In this document: one piece after another, positions 41,208 through 51,920 of the stretch
Numbering within the stretch: position 1 is the first letter of the stretch
Layout of the letters: every line of letters begins with the position of its first letter
From: Echeneis naucrates
Taxonomy: Eukaryota > Chordata > Actinopteri > Carangiformes > Echeneidae
Direction: 5' to 3'
Assembly (NCBI RefSeq): GCF_900963305.1
Contig: NC_042520.1
Location: 62,001-126,000 of the forward strand
DNA length: 64,000 nucleotides
Translations under genes and position numbers: made by a program
Notes under the pieces: model-generated
Database searches by the model: none
What the model was told of the DNA's origin: nothing
What the model saw: the letters and a program-made list of their open reading frames with translations, nothing else

Positions 41208-43375
41208 CTGTCTGTCTGTCTGTCTCTCTCTCTGTCTCTCTCTCTACCCAACCATAAGCAGGAAGCTATGACACCCCCCCAGCCATTTCCTGTCACTCTT
41301 AAGACTGTTCTATTGAATACAGCCAGAAGATTAATAGGAAATCATGTGTCTACTGCAAGTTTTAACCATAACACCTGGACTGGACTCGACATGTCTTATA
41401 AAAACATCTGCCAAACTGAGAAATAATTTTTCTCAGTGTCTCTGAAATGTCTCACTGTCTCTTTATCGTGTCCATCATTGTTAGATTAAGTTTGATATTT
41501 CTTTTTGTCCGCCAACTGTCTTGTCCATTCTGTCTCTTTTTAATTTATCTCTTTTTTAGCTTCATTTGTCAAGAAATGTTGGTTTTTCTTCTCACGTCTT
41601 TGTCCATCAGTCTCATTTCACTCTGTCAATTCTTTTGATGCCTAGAATGCCTCTATCTGTTTTTCTCAGTTATCTCTATGAGCTTGTCTATTTGTGAAAT
41701 ATTTCTGTCTTAAGGTGTCCACCACCAGATTTTATTTCCTTTGCAAAGCCTGCGTTTCCACGTTTTTTTGTTGTCTCTTTATGTCTTCTATAATATCCTG
41801 CGGTTTTGTCCAATGTCCAATCCTTTTGTGCAAAAATACATTCCACACAGTCTACATTACTTCCAATATTTCAAAGACAATTTGCCCACAAAATTAACTC
41901 ATAGACGATATTGTCTGCTATGTCTTTCTGGTCATCTATGTTTTATGTCTGTACCCTGAAAATGACAGCGGTGTTACCTGGTCATAATAAACATCTGTTT
42001 ATTAGAGCAACTTTTTGTCCACAGAGCATGTCCTCTCTGTCCCCCTGTCTTCATCATGACAGAACATGGTTTAATGCCCTCCAGGTTCTTTACCTTTCAC
42101 CGTCCTCTCCTGTCCCCGGATGTCTCCTTCCTGTCCCTCAGTGGCCTTACGCTGTGTTATTGAGCCCGGAGTTCAGACTGTCAGGTGGAGGACATGAGGA
42201 CGGTGATGTGTCATATCCAGACCCTGGACCTGGACCTGGACGTCGACCCGACCGATTCTTCTGTCTCTCCGTCGGTTTAAACGACGCAGATGCGGCTCCG
42301 CAGCGGGGAGTCGGACACCATAACTCAGTGATTGTCCGGTCAGAGCGGCGCTGCCGGCGGCTTCCCCCCGCTTTGTCTCAACGTCTGCAGGCGAGCAGAC
42401 GTCCGGGCTCCCGGTCCAACGAACCCCGCTGTCGGCCCGACTCTCCCCCGCTGATGATCCGGTGACTGTCCGATGGGTCCCCGCTGGGCTCCCGGCGGGT
42501 GGATCCCGCTGCAGATCGGTGTCAGTCCGCTACTCCCGGTGGTCGCGGTACGTCGCCGGACTCCAGGATCTTGGCGTCTCGTTTGGGGCGCAATGCGCAT
42601 GCTCACAGCTACTGCAAGGGGAGGTTGGACACAGGGCGCGTGTGTGATACCTTCCTGTGTCGTCACTTAGATTTGCACTGTCGCGATATCTGTCGACAGA
42701 GCCTGCTCACCTGTCTGTCTTACTTGCCGTCAGTGACCCCTGACCCTGAACCTAAGTCGACATAATCACAGTTTTGTTCTTATCAAAGTCGTTTATGTCT
42801 GTCTTTGTTGTCATGGCAACAGTCAGCCGGTTGATTTAAACAGTGCACAAAAGCAAACAGGAAACCTGTTCATCAGCCGCTGAACAGACAGGAAGCCGGA
42901 CAGAGAAATATTGTCAGGGCTCCATGAAATCAACAGGACGTCCACTCCACTTCAAGTTTCTTTTTGCAGCTGTCCTACATTTGTTGCAGGTTACCACTTG
43001 TATCTGTGTCCTGTCTTTAACATGTCCATCGGTGTGAGTCACAGGTTCAGAACAACACAAACAAATTGTAACTTCTGCGCTCATGAGGCCTTAGTGAATT
43101 CCTCAGCACCTGGTTCTAACTATTTAAATGTCTCTGAGCTTGAACAGAGGGAGCTCATGCTGCTTCCTGTTCCTGTTTTACAACGAGGTCCTTGCAAAGA
43201 TAGACATATTACAAGATCAATGCATTCAAACTCACACGTGGACTCAATCAGAGGAGGCAGGTCTGAGATCAGACAAGAACTACACTGCTGAGCCCCAGGA
43301 CAGAGAGGAGGAGGAAGAGGCCGCTGCAAAAGAACTGACAGGAACAGACTGACCGACAGACTGAAGAAGCTGAAG
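40716..43375. other. rnf130 upstream region and spacer
   Basis: A splice acceptor (CTCCTGACAG on the minus strand, near 40750) just before the rnf130 ATG suggests an upstream 5' UTR exon. A CT-rich microsatellite fills 41130-41245. 42150-42650 is GC-rich with many CpG, so it is a likely promoter for rnf130. I cannot define the exon. Confidence 0.45.
42150..42650. promoter_or_regulatory. CpG-rich island, probable promoter
   Basis: The stretch is GC-rich with dense CpG, unlike its AT-rich flanks. It is about 1.5-2 kb upstream of the rnf130 ATG and about 0.8 kb before the receptor gene on the other strand, so it could serve either or both. Confidence 0.5.
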
Positions 43376-44993
43376 ATGTTTCTCAGACTTCTGGTCTTGG
43401 CATCTCTGTGGTTGTTGGTATATAGCACCTCTCTTTCGTCTCATCCTGCAGACAACACCTCCGGTATTTCTGTCCGTAAGTCCCTCCCCATCAACACATG
43501 AACATGTAGTCAGAGGTCTGAGGTGGTTTTCTGGAGAGATTCAGTTCAACAGGTATTGTCATGAACTGAAAGGTATATATGAATATATATGGTTGGATTC
43601 AGGTTTGATTTCAGGTTGACGTTCCAGTGTTCTAGTGTCTGCCAGTCTCTGCTGGTCTAGAGACCAGTGTGTTCTGGTCTCTGGCGCTATCTTGGCATCT
43701 AGGGACTCATGTGTTCCCTTCTCTACTCGTCCAGAGTCTCACATATTCTGGTCTTGTGCTGGTCTAGAGGCTGACTGATGTATTCTCGTCTCGACTAGTG
43801 TCTCCAGGTCTGGAGACTTATGTGCTCTTGTCTCTGCTGGTCTCTGAAAGTGTAAAATCTAGTATGTTCTAGTCCTCTGCAGATTTAGAGAACGACATGT
43901 TCTGGTCTCTGCTGGTCCCTGCAGGTCTTCAAACTGACCACATCCTGTAACTTCACCAGCCTGAAGAAGAAGAAGCTGAGGGAGATCCAGGCTCCGACCA
44001 CCAACCTGTACCTGGTGGCCTTCGTTGTGGGTCTGCCATCCAACTTGCTGGCTCTGTGGGTCCTGCTGTTCCAGACCAAGCCAGTTCCATCCACCACACT
44101 ACTGGTCAACCTGACAGCTGCAGACTGTCTGCTGCTGCTGGTTCTGCCATTCCGGATCGTGTACCACTTCAAGGGGAACCACTGGGACCTGGGGGAGCCC
44201 TTCTGCCGTGTTGTCATTGCAATGTTTTATGGCAACATGTACGGCTCTGTACTGTGTCTTGCCCTGGTGGCCCTGGACCGCTATGTTGCTTTGGTTCACC
44301 CATTTGGCACCAAAATGCTTCGCAGCCAATGGTCATACCTGTACATGACCGCAGCAGTGTGGGCTGTGATGCTGGCCACCATGTTGCCGCTGCTGGTGTC
44401 ACAGCAGACCTACGTGCTGGAAGAACTACAGATTGCCACTTGTCATGATGCCGGGCCCGAGGAAGAGCAGGAGAACTACTTCCTGGCATACTTCACCACT
44501 CTGTTCTCTGTCTGCTTTATCCTGCCCTTCACTGCTGTCCTTTTCTGCCATGGGCCCGTGCTGCGTACCCTGCTGGCAGAGGGTCAGCGGTCATGCTGTT
44601 CCTGTGACTGTGTTGGTTCTTCTTGTCTTCATCGAATGTGTGCTGCCCAGTAACATCCTCCTCCTTCTCACCTATGCCGACAGCCTGCTAGACGGTGAAG
44701 GTGAGGTCTTGTACATCCCTTACATAGTTAGCTTAGCAGTTAGCACCTTCAACAGCTGCATTGACCCCTTCATCTTCTACTACATGTCAGCGAAGTTTAG
44801 AGAGAAGGCTAAAGGTGTCCTGATCTACCAACAGGGTCACTTGATTGTGGACAGATCCTCTCTGAGTAACAACATGTCTTACTGCTCCTCAAGCTTAAGG
44901 TCAAAGATCACACTGTTGTCAAAATCCACCCAGAGGACATCTGGCATGAGATCACAACTGCAGTTCACGTATCCCACTCTGCCTCTGGATTAG
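43376..44993 (+). CDS. f2rl3: PAR4-like receptor gene (protease-activated GPCR), reading frame broken
   Basis: PAR4 is a seven-helix receptor that thrombin activates by cleaving its N-terminus. Candidate exon 1 (43376-43475) encodes a signal peptide. Exon 2 starts near 43925 and runs to the stop at 44991-44993. Seen in order: TM1 FVVGLPSNLLALWVL; TM2 LLVNLTAADCLLLLVLPFRI; ALDRYVALVHP after TM3; the PAR extracellular loop 2 motif ATCHDA; TM5; TM6 with VLPSNILLLL; TM7 with STFNSCIDPFIFYYMS. TM1-5 and TM6-7 lie in different frames, and the shift falls in intracellular loop 3 around 44580-44600. The family text GQRYGHA reads here as if five bases were lost. Candidate exon 1 is also out of phase with exon 2, so the thrombin site cannot be placed. 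Either the gene is dying or the assembly has small errors. The two long halves are otherwise free of stops. Confidence 0.75.
43620..43924. repeat. Degenerate minisatellite in the receptor intron
   Basis: Units built on GTCTCTGCTGGTCTAGAGAC and TGTGTTCTGGTCTCT recur with drift up to the exon 2 acceptor. The acceptor's own pyrimidine tract appears to be made from this repeat. Confidence 0.6.
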
Positions 44994-46739
44994 GCCAATA
45001 TCCCAGCATGCATTTCACTCCCACCCTTGCTGATATTAAAACAAATTACAGACAATCTGTATACCTTGACCTGGACTCTGGGTCTGAAGAGCCTAGTGGA
45101 GCTTGCATCTCCATCAGGGGGGGAATCCACTGGTTCTAGAAAGATTGAATCAAACTCTATTGGAAAATATCCCTACTTCTTTTAGTTGAACATATTTTCT
45201 TAATGAGTTTATTGTCTCTATAGTTCCAAGCCTTCAATACAACTTGATGTTCAAAATAGACCTTAAAGCAGGGTTGGGTTAGGGGGAGTGACTATTGTGT
45301 AATTGAAAGTGTACCTCCCTATCAGAATAGAGTACAGAGTAGGTCAGTTCCACTGCTTACTCCTCATCAGCTGGTGGTTTAAAAAAACACAATCTGGCTG
45401 ACTAATTAAAAACTGGGGGTTTTAAACAGCAACTCTTGGTCCTGATGGAAGGTCACCAGGAAAGAAGTTCACTCCCCCACTGGTGTCCGAGATTACACAT
45501 TAAAACGTCACCATGATGACAAGGATCATATGGAATGTGAAAGAGTTATGTGATTACACACAGAAGTGTCTTTCTCTCCTCCCCTACAAACTTTGGAGGA
45601 TTGAGGTCTCATGGCTACTGAGTAGTTACTTGGATAGGGCGTTCCCTACACGGGTGAGCTCATTCTCTGCTAGCTTTTCCTGCATCCTCTTTTAGCTCTT
45701 TAGGGACCCCTGCTTGTCACTATTAGGAATTACAATTGTATGTTTTTGTTCTTTCTACTTCTGTGTTTATGCTTTAAAGTGTTTTCTCTTCATTTTTTAC
45801 TGTTATACTTTTAATAATACCAATAAATTCCTGATGCACAACAGATGGCAATTGTGCTACTGTTGTTGTTGAGTGTATTTTAGTACATCTCACTCAGTGA
45901 CTTAAATAAGCTGTGAGATTTCTGTGAAGTAACTTTACTGCACTGGATGAAGTTTTCAAGGTGTATTTTAGCCACATACTAAAATATGGCGAAAAGTCCT
46001 TCCTAATATAAATATAATCGTCATAGTAAACCCCACTTTAAATAACTACACTCACAATGTCGTCAATGGGAAAATATGATTTTATTGTGAAAGAAAAGAT
46101 GCACCTCTTATTTTGAAACAAAAGCGGAACTCGTCTATTGTCGCGGTGTGAGCGGCTGGTCGGGAAGAGAAGAGGAGGAGAGCAGCAGGCACAAATTGGA
46201 GAAGAAGAAAACCAGAGAAGAAAACAAGAAACAGCAACAGGAACAGAAGAAGAAGAAAAGAGGAGGAACGAAGAAAACTAGCGAAGAAGAAAAGTGACCG
46301 AGCTGAGAGAAATTGCTCTGCTGCAACTGTCAATCAAACAGGATCCAGGTGTGTTCAGGCCACGCCCCTTAAGGGGTGTTTCTGCACAGGTCAGGGCATG
46401 CCGACAGCACCACAGTACATTTAGTCCTGTAGAGTACTACAGTCCCAGTGGTTCTTCTTCTCTGGATCTGAGGCACTTCCTGTTGTCCTGTGTTGTTACT
46501 GTGGAGATAATTAGGCTCACTAGTTTGCCCAGTACTTCACTGCTGGTAACCATCAGTGTTTAACTAAAAATTTATGATAGATTATCAGTGTAAACAAGCA
46601 ACGTCTCATCAGAAACTTGGATTTTACAAGCCTGGATCTGTTCATAAAGATGGTCCAGATGAAAGGTGTGTTTGATTTGTACCAGGATGAAAGAATTTAC
46701 TTCCTCTGCTGTCTTCCTTTTGTCTTTTTTTTTAGCAGG
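44994..46739. other. Spacer and tbc1d2 5' region
   Basis: An AATAAA near 45822 may serve the receptor transcript. 46130-46300 is purine-rich (AGAAGAAGAAAAG-type) and could hold a noncoding first exon of tbc1d2. No other gene is seen. Confidence 0.4.
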
Positions 46740-49700
46740 ATGAATGGAAGTGTCCCATCAGGAAATTCCTCCACCGCCTCGTCTCACTCACTTCCTGCCC
46801 ACCCTGATGAAGAGATGTTTCTATCAGCTGAAGATCTCCAGAGTTCAGCAGAGACGCAGCTGCCTGAAAAAAAGTCAGACCAGCTAGATTCCAGTGAACA
46901 CAGCCACCCACAGGACCCTCCACCAGAAAAACAGGAACTAAAACATTTCCCTGCTCCCAAATCCAGTTCTCTTCCTGCAGAGCAACAACAATCGGGACAT
47001 CTAGACCAGACATCTCCTACCCAGCGACAAACACTAAGACTTAATCCTCTTTATGCAGATCAAAAGAAACCAGGATGTGTATGCCCACTTGAATCTGAAC
47101 CAACATTAGATCTTTCTCGAGGCCAGCAAACCCAGAATGGTCCCACAAACCCAGGCACTGCAGAGGACCCTCCTGATCCCCCAAAAGACTTAACTGGTTT
47201 TAGTTCATCAATCAATAACGAGTCCAAAGACCAGCAGGACCAACAGCCTTCTTCTCAGAGTTTGTCTTCAGCTACATTGTTGCTGGCTCCACCGGTAACC
47301 ATTGAGGCGTTCTGCAACCAAGTGCCCCCTCCTACTCAGGAGCCCAAACTGTGTGGCTTCCTGCAGAAGCAAGGGGGGCCCCTGAAGGCCTGGAAGCAGC
47401 GCTGGTTCACCTATGAAGAGAAGAAGAACCAGCTGTTCTACTACCGGACACCCCAGGATGTGACACCACTCGGCCGGGTGGAACTTAGCTGTGCCACCTT
47501 TACATACCCACTGAAGGCCGAGAATGGCACCTTCCACATCCAGACCCCTGAACGCACCTTCATCCTCAAGGTAAGGGAGCTGCTTCAACAAGGACCACCT
47601 GATCCATCATGTGGAGACAGACCTGAGGGGGTTTCGGCAGTTCAATAAACTGGTGAAACCCCCCCCAGGTCTATATCCAGTGTATAACAGGTCTATAACA
47701 GGTCTATATCCAGTCTATATCCAGTTTATATCCGGTTTACATGTTAGTTAGCTAGTCAATGAGAACACCAACCACCCCGTCCTTGTCCTCACAGGCTGTG
47801 ACCCAGGAAGTGATGATCTACTGGTTACAGCAGCTGCAGATGAAACGCTGGCAACACAGACAGATGTCCACCTGTCCAGGCCTGTCAGCTGACATAATCA
47901 CAGGTGAGACTCTGCCGATCACAGGCAGCTGCGTTTCCATTGGTCTAAGTGGTCCAATGGTCCACGTGTCACTGGTCTGTATCACACACAGTTTTGCTTC
48001 CTGTCTCTGCAGACAACTTCCTGCCTCCAGTGAAAAGCCCTCTGGGTCTGGTGGGGCTGGAGGCAGCCAACGCATCATCACTACGCATGCCACTCTGCAA
48101 CATGTCAATCAAACACCCGCTCATTGAGCTCCAGTGAGTGACCTCTGTGGGGTCAGTTTGAAGGTCAAAAAGCAGGGTGGGGGGCAAACAACTGGTAAAT
48201 CGGTCACAGCAGTCCTAGTATCAGGGGAGATGTCCCACAGGTTTGATTCTGTGTTCTAATGTCAGTGTTAAAGCCGAAGTGTCCTGTCTTCAGACAGAGT
48301 ACAACTACATTTCCCATGGGCCTCGCTGTGTGATGTAATTTGTGGAGATAAATAAATAAACTGTTTTTCTGCCCCTCAGAAACTCTGTGCACAGTCGCCG
48401 CAAGAGGTCATCTCAAGACTGGAGTCGCATTGAAGCTCCACACCTGATTCAGCTGAGTCCCGAAGAGAGTAGCAACAACAGTAAGGCTTGGACCACAACA
48501 GTACAACCACACAACAACAACAGCATAAAAACAACACTCTGGAAATTATTGACTCTGACACTCTGACCCTGGAAAACTTGCAGCACCTCAGACACTGTCC
48601 AACCCCCTCTCATCAGCTGACCGAGCAGGTCCAGCATTCCCAGTAGAGGACAGGAAGTCTCCATCCCTGTTTGAAAGCCGGAGCAGGAAGATGAAGAGTC
48701 GCAGCTCCTCCTCTATGCCGGTTGTCCAGGGAGACAGTGCACCCTCGTCCTTTGACAGGATGTCGCGTCTCCAGCAAGAGAAGCAGATGCTAATGGAGGA
48801 GGTCAAAGCTCAGAAGGTGATCAGGCTCAGATTGTGGTTCAGAGTAGACCTGGTGATGAAGGTTTTAATGAGCTGTTCCCCTGTCCAGGAGCTGGTCTGG
48901 ATCCTCCATAAAGCCCTTGAGGCTGCTCAGTTGGAGAAACGCACATGTGCAGAGTTTGTGGCAGTGAAGGGTGAGCAGGAGCGTTTGGAGCTGCTGCGAC
49001 ACCGTGAGCGCCAGGCGGCCAACCTGCAACGGCGGCTGGAGGAGATAGAGGGGGAGGCAGAGCTTATGAGGAGGAGACTGGCTCAAAAAGACACACAATT
49101 GGCCGAACTACAGGAAAAGGTCAAGATGCTGATGGAGAAGAATGACGCCAAGCAGGAGGTGAGGTCATGCCTAAGGAGGTGCCAAAGACGAAACACCTGA
49201 ACCTTCAGGTGTTGCAGGTTCTGGGCTAGGATTTTTCTTCTTTACTAAAATCAGCTCTCGTGACTAATGTGTGATTTCTGTTTGACTCTTGCTTCTTGTC
49301 AGGTGATCATAAAGCTGTCTGAGCAGCTGACCTTTCTATCCGACTCATGCAGATGCAACTCTGAAGATGATCTAGACATGGAAACCTTCATACCACTTCA
49401 CCAGGAAATCGAAAACCTGAAGGTAAAGAATCCAAATCTGAAGCTCACACACACACACTTTACAGACGCTCAAGTCCAGCATCCACCTGGTCTACAGGAG
49501 TCTGAGATATAGAACCAGGAACTTTTTTTCTGTGCCCCCCCTTTAGGATGACTTGGAGGCCTATAAGACCCAGAACCAGTTCCTGAACTCTGAAATCCAG
49601 CAGCTGACCCGCCTATGGGGGAGGAGCTCGGAGCAGGAGAAGAGTCTGATGGTGAAGGTGGGTCAGAATGAGAAAACAGGATCAATTCATTGCTGCGAAC

Positions 49701-51920
49701 GTTTCTGGGAGTGACTCACATTCCTGCCCTCTGATTGGCTGCAGTGTGCCTACCTGGAGGCCAGTCACTGTCAGGTGGAGAGCCGTTACCTGGATGTCCT
49801 GCGCAAATTGCAGGAGACCAAAGTTCTGGATCCGGTCCAGCAGGATGCCGTCCAGAGGATGATCGAAGATGCTCTGAAGGGAGAACTGAAGAACTTCAGC
49901 CAGCAAAGCATATCCCGGTACGTTAGCTTTACCATTAGCATCTTTATTGTCATCATCTTCATCATCATCACAACATTTTACACAAACACACAAAGAAAGA
50001 AGCACAAAGTGTAAATACAACATGTGACTCTCTGTGTTGTCTCCTCAGGGATCATGATGAGTATGGGTTTAAAACTGTCCCAGACTACGAGGTGGACGAC
50101 ATGAAGCTGCTTTCAAAGATCCAAGCTCTGGAGATCCGCTCTCACAACCTGCTGTACCAGGTCAGACCTGAAACTGGAGGACAGTTTGTGGTGCTCCTCT
50201 GAGCTGACCAGTGATCAAATGTGTCTCTGCCCCCACGTTCACTCTCCCTTGTGCACTGTTCCCTGTCCCCCGTCCTCTTGTCCTCTGTCCCCTGCAGGAC
50301 GGGGTGGAGCATCCCCTCCTGAGCCGCTGGGCTCAGTTTCTTGCTGGAAGGTCTGAGGACGACCTCTGCCCATCCCCAGAGCTCAAAGGTCTGCTGCGGG
50401 GGGGTGTGCCACGGGAGTACCGGCAGAGAATGTGGACCTGGATGGTCCGAGCCAGAACCAAGACCATCAGAGACCGGCAGCCTGCGCTATACCAACAGGT
50501 GCAGGTCTGATGTGGTTCCTGCAGGTCTACTTGTTCTGCTCTGGAACTTGTTCTTAACAGCTGTTTACCTTCCAGCTGCGTGAAAAGAGTCGCACGTGTC
50601 CTCATCCAGCCTCCAGGCAGATCCAGCTGGACTTGCACCGCACGCTGACAACCAATCAGCAGTTCTCTTCGCCCTCCAGCCCCGCCCTCCATCAGCTCCG
50701 CCGCATCTTATTGGCCTTCTCCTGGCAGAACCCTGCTATTGGCTACTGCCAGGGCCTTAACAGGTACAATGTCTGTTGTTATACAATGCTAATACTCTGG
50801 ACAGGAGGACAGCTGGAGTGGGAATCTGAGTCTCTGTGATCATGGTACTGTTTCTCAGGTTGGCAGCCATTGCTCTGCTGATCCTTCAGAGTGAGGAAGA
50901 TGCCTTCTGGTGCCTGGTGGCCGTGGTAGAAACCATCATGCCTCAGGACTATTACACCAAGAACCTAGTGGCATCTCAGGTCAGGGAGCGCTTCATGCTC
51001 ACCTAATGCAGTCAGTTTATCACACAGTGGCTGACTAAAATGATGATGGTTAGGGATTGATCAGGTAGATCAGGTTTAATTATTGGCGGTTTCTGATTAG
51101 GCAGACCAGCGGGTGCTGAAAGACTTCCTGGCAGAAAAGCTGCCTCGGTTGGCGTCTCATTTTGAGGATCACAGTATCGACGTTTCTCTAATCACCTTCA
51201 ACTGGTTTCTGGTGGTTTTCGTGGAGAGTCTTCCCAGCGACATCCTGCTACCGCTGTGGGATGCCTTCTTGTACGAGGGTACTAAGGTACCAACACCCGA
51301 ACGCACTATTAGGAAAACACACACATTACACAAACACTGTTGACCTGCTCATCTCTGTCACCTTGACAACTGTGTGTAGAGATGAGTGTTGAGGAGCTGG
51401 GTCATCAAACAACAGGTGTGTTTCTCAGTTACTTGTGTGGTTCTTGTTGTAGGTGATCTTCAGGTATGCTCTGGCTCTTTTCAAATACCAAGAGGAAAAC
51501 ATCTTGAAGATCCATGACAGGGTGGAGATCTACCAGTACCTGCGCTTCTTCACCAAGACCATCTGTGATGGCAGGTAGAGACTTACCTGGACTCACCTAA
51601 ATTGTGTGTTCATCCGGGGCCTGTATCTCTGTGTGGAAATGTCCTCTGTCCTGTAAACCACGTGTGTCTGTCTGTGCAGGCGGCTGGCCACCATAGCCTT
51701 CAATGACATGAACCCATTCCCTGGGCGCCTGCTGAGGAGCCGGAGGATGCTGCACCTGGAGCACCTGCAGGCTGAGCTGCAAGAGTTGGAGGAGCAGCAG
51801 AAGGAGTTTGTGACGGAGAGCATAGAGCGCAAAGACAAAGAACTGGATGCCATTGTGAGCGAAGAAGACGACGAGCTGATTGTTGATGGTCACTCAGCTA
51901 ATCTGACTTTAGCTGTCTGA
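46740..51920 (+). CDS. tbc1d2: TBC1D2 (Armus), PH/coiled-coil/TBC Rab7 GAP
   Basis: TBC1D2 inactivates Rab7, links Rac1 to E-cadherin turnover and acts in autophagosome maturation. Sixteen coding exons, 1079 residues: 46740-47570, 47795-47903, 48013-48133, 48380-48480, 48584-48816, 48889-49158, 49303-49422, 49547-49657, 49745-49917, 50049-50160, 50298-50498, 50576-50763, 50859-50979, 51101-51286, 51453-51574, 51680-51920. The start was set at the first ATG after the acceptor at 46738. A long low-complexity N-terminus precedes the PH domain (KLCGFLQKQGGPLKAWKQRW, residues about 200-310, closing with YWLQQLQMKRW). Coiled coils follow (ELVWILHKALEAAQLEKR, closer to TBC1D2 than to TBC1D2B). The TBC domain has the arginine finger IQLDLHRTL and the glutamine finger IGYCQGLNR, then EIYQYLRFFTKTI-type blocks and an acidic tail. 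All junctions keep phase. It is longer than human TBC1D2, mainly in the N-terminal region. Confidence 0.95.

Noticed and set aside
41911-42666. Long open frames on both strands in the GC-rich stretch
   Set aside because: High GC lowers stop frequency; no start context, domain or splice pattern supports a protein. It is better read as a CpG-rich promoter.
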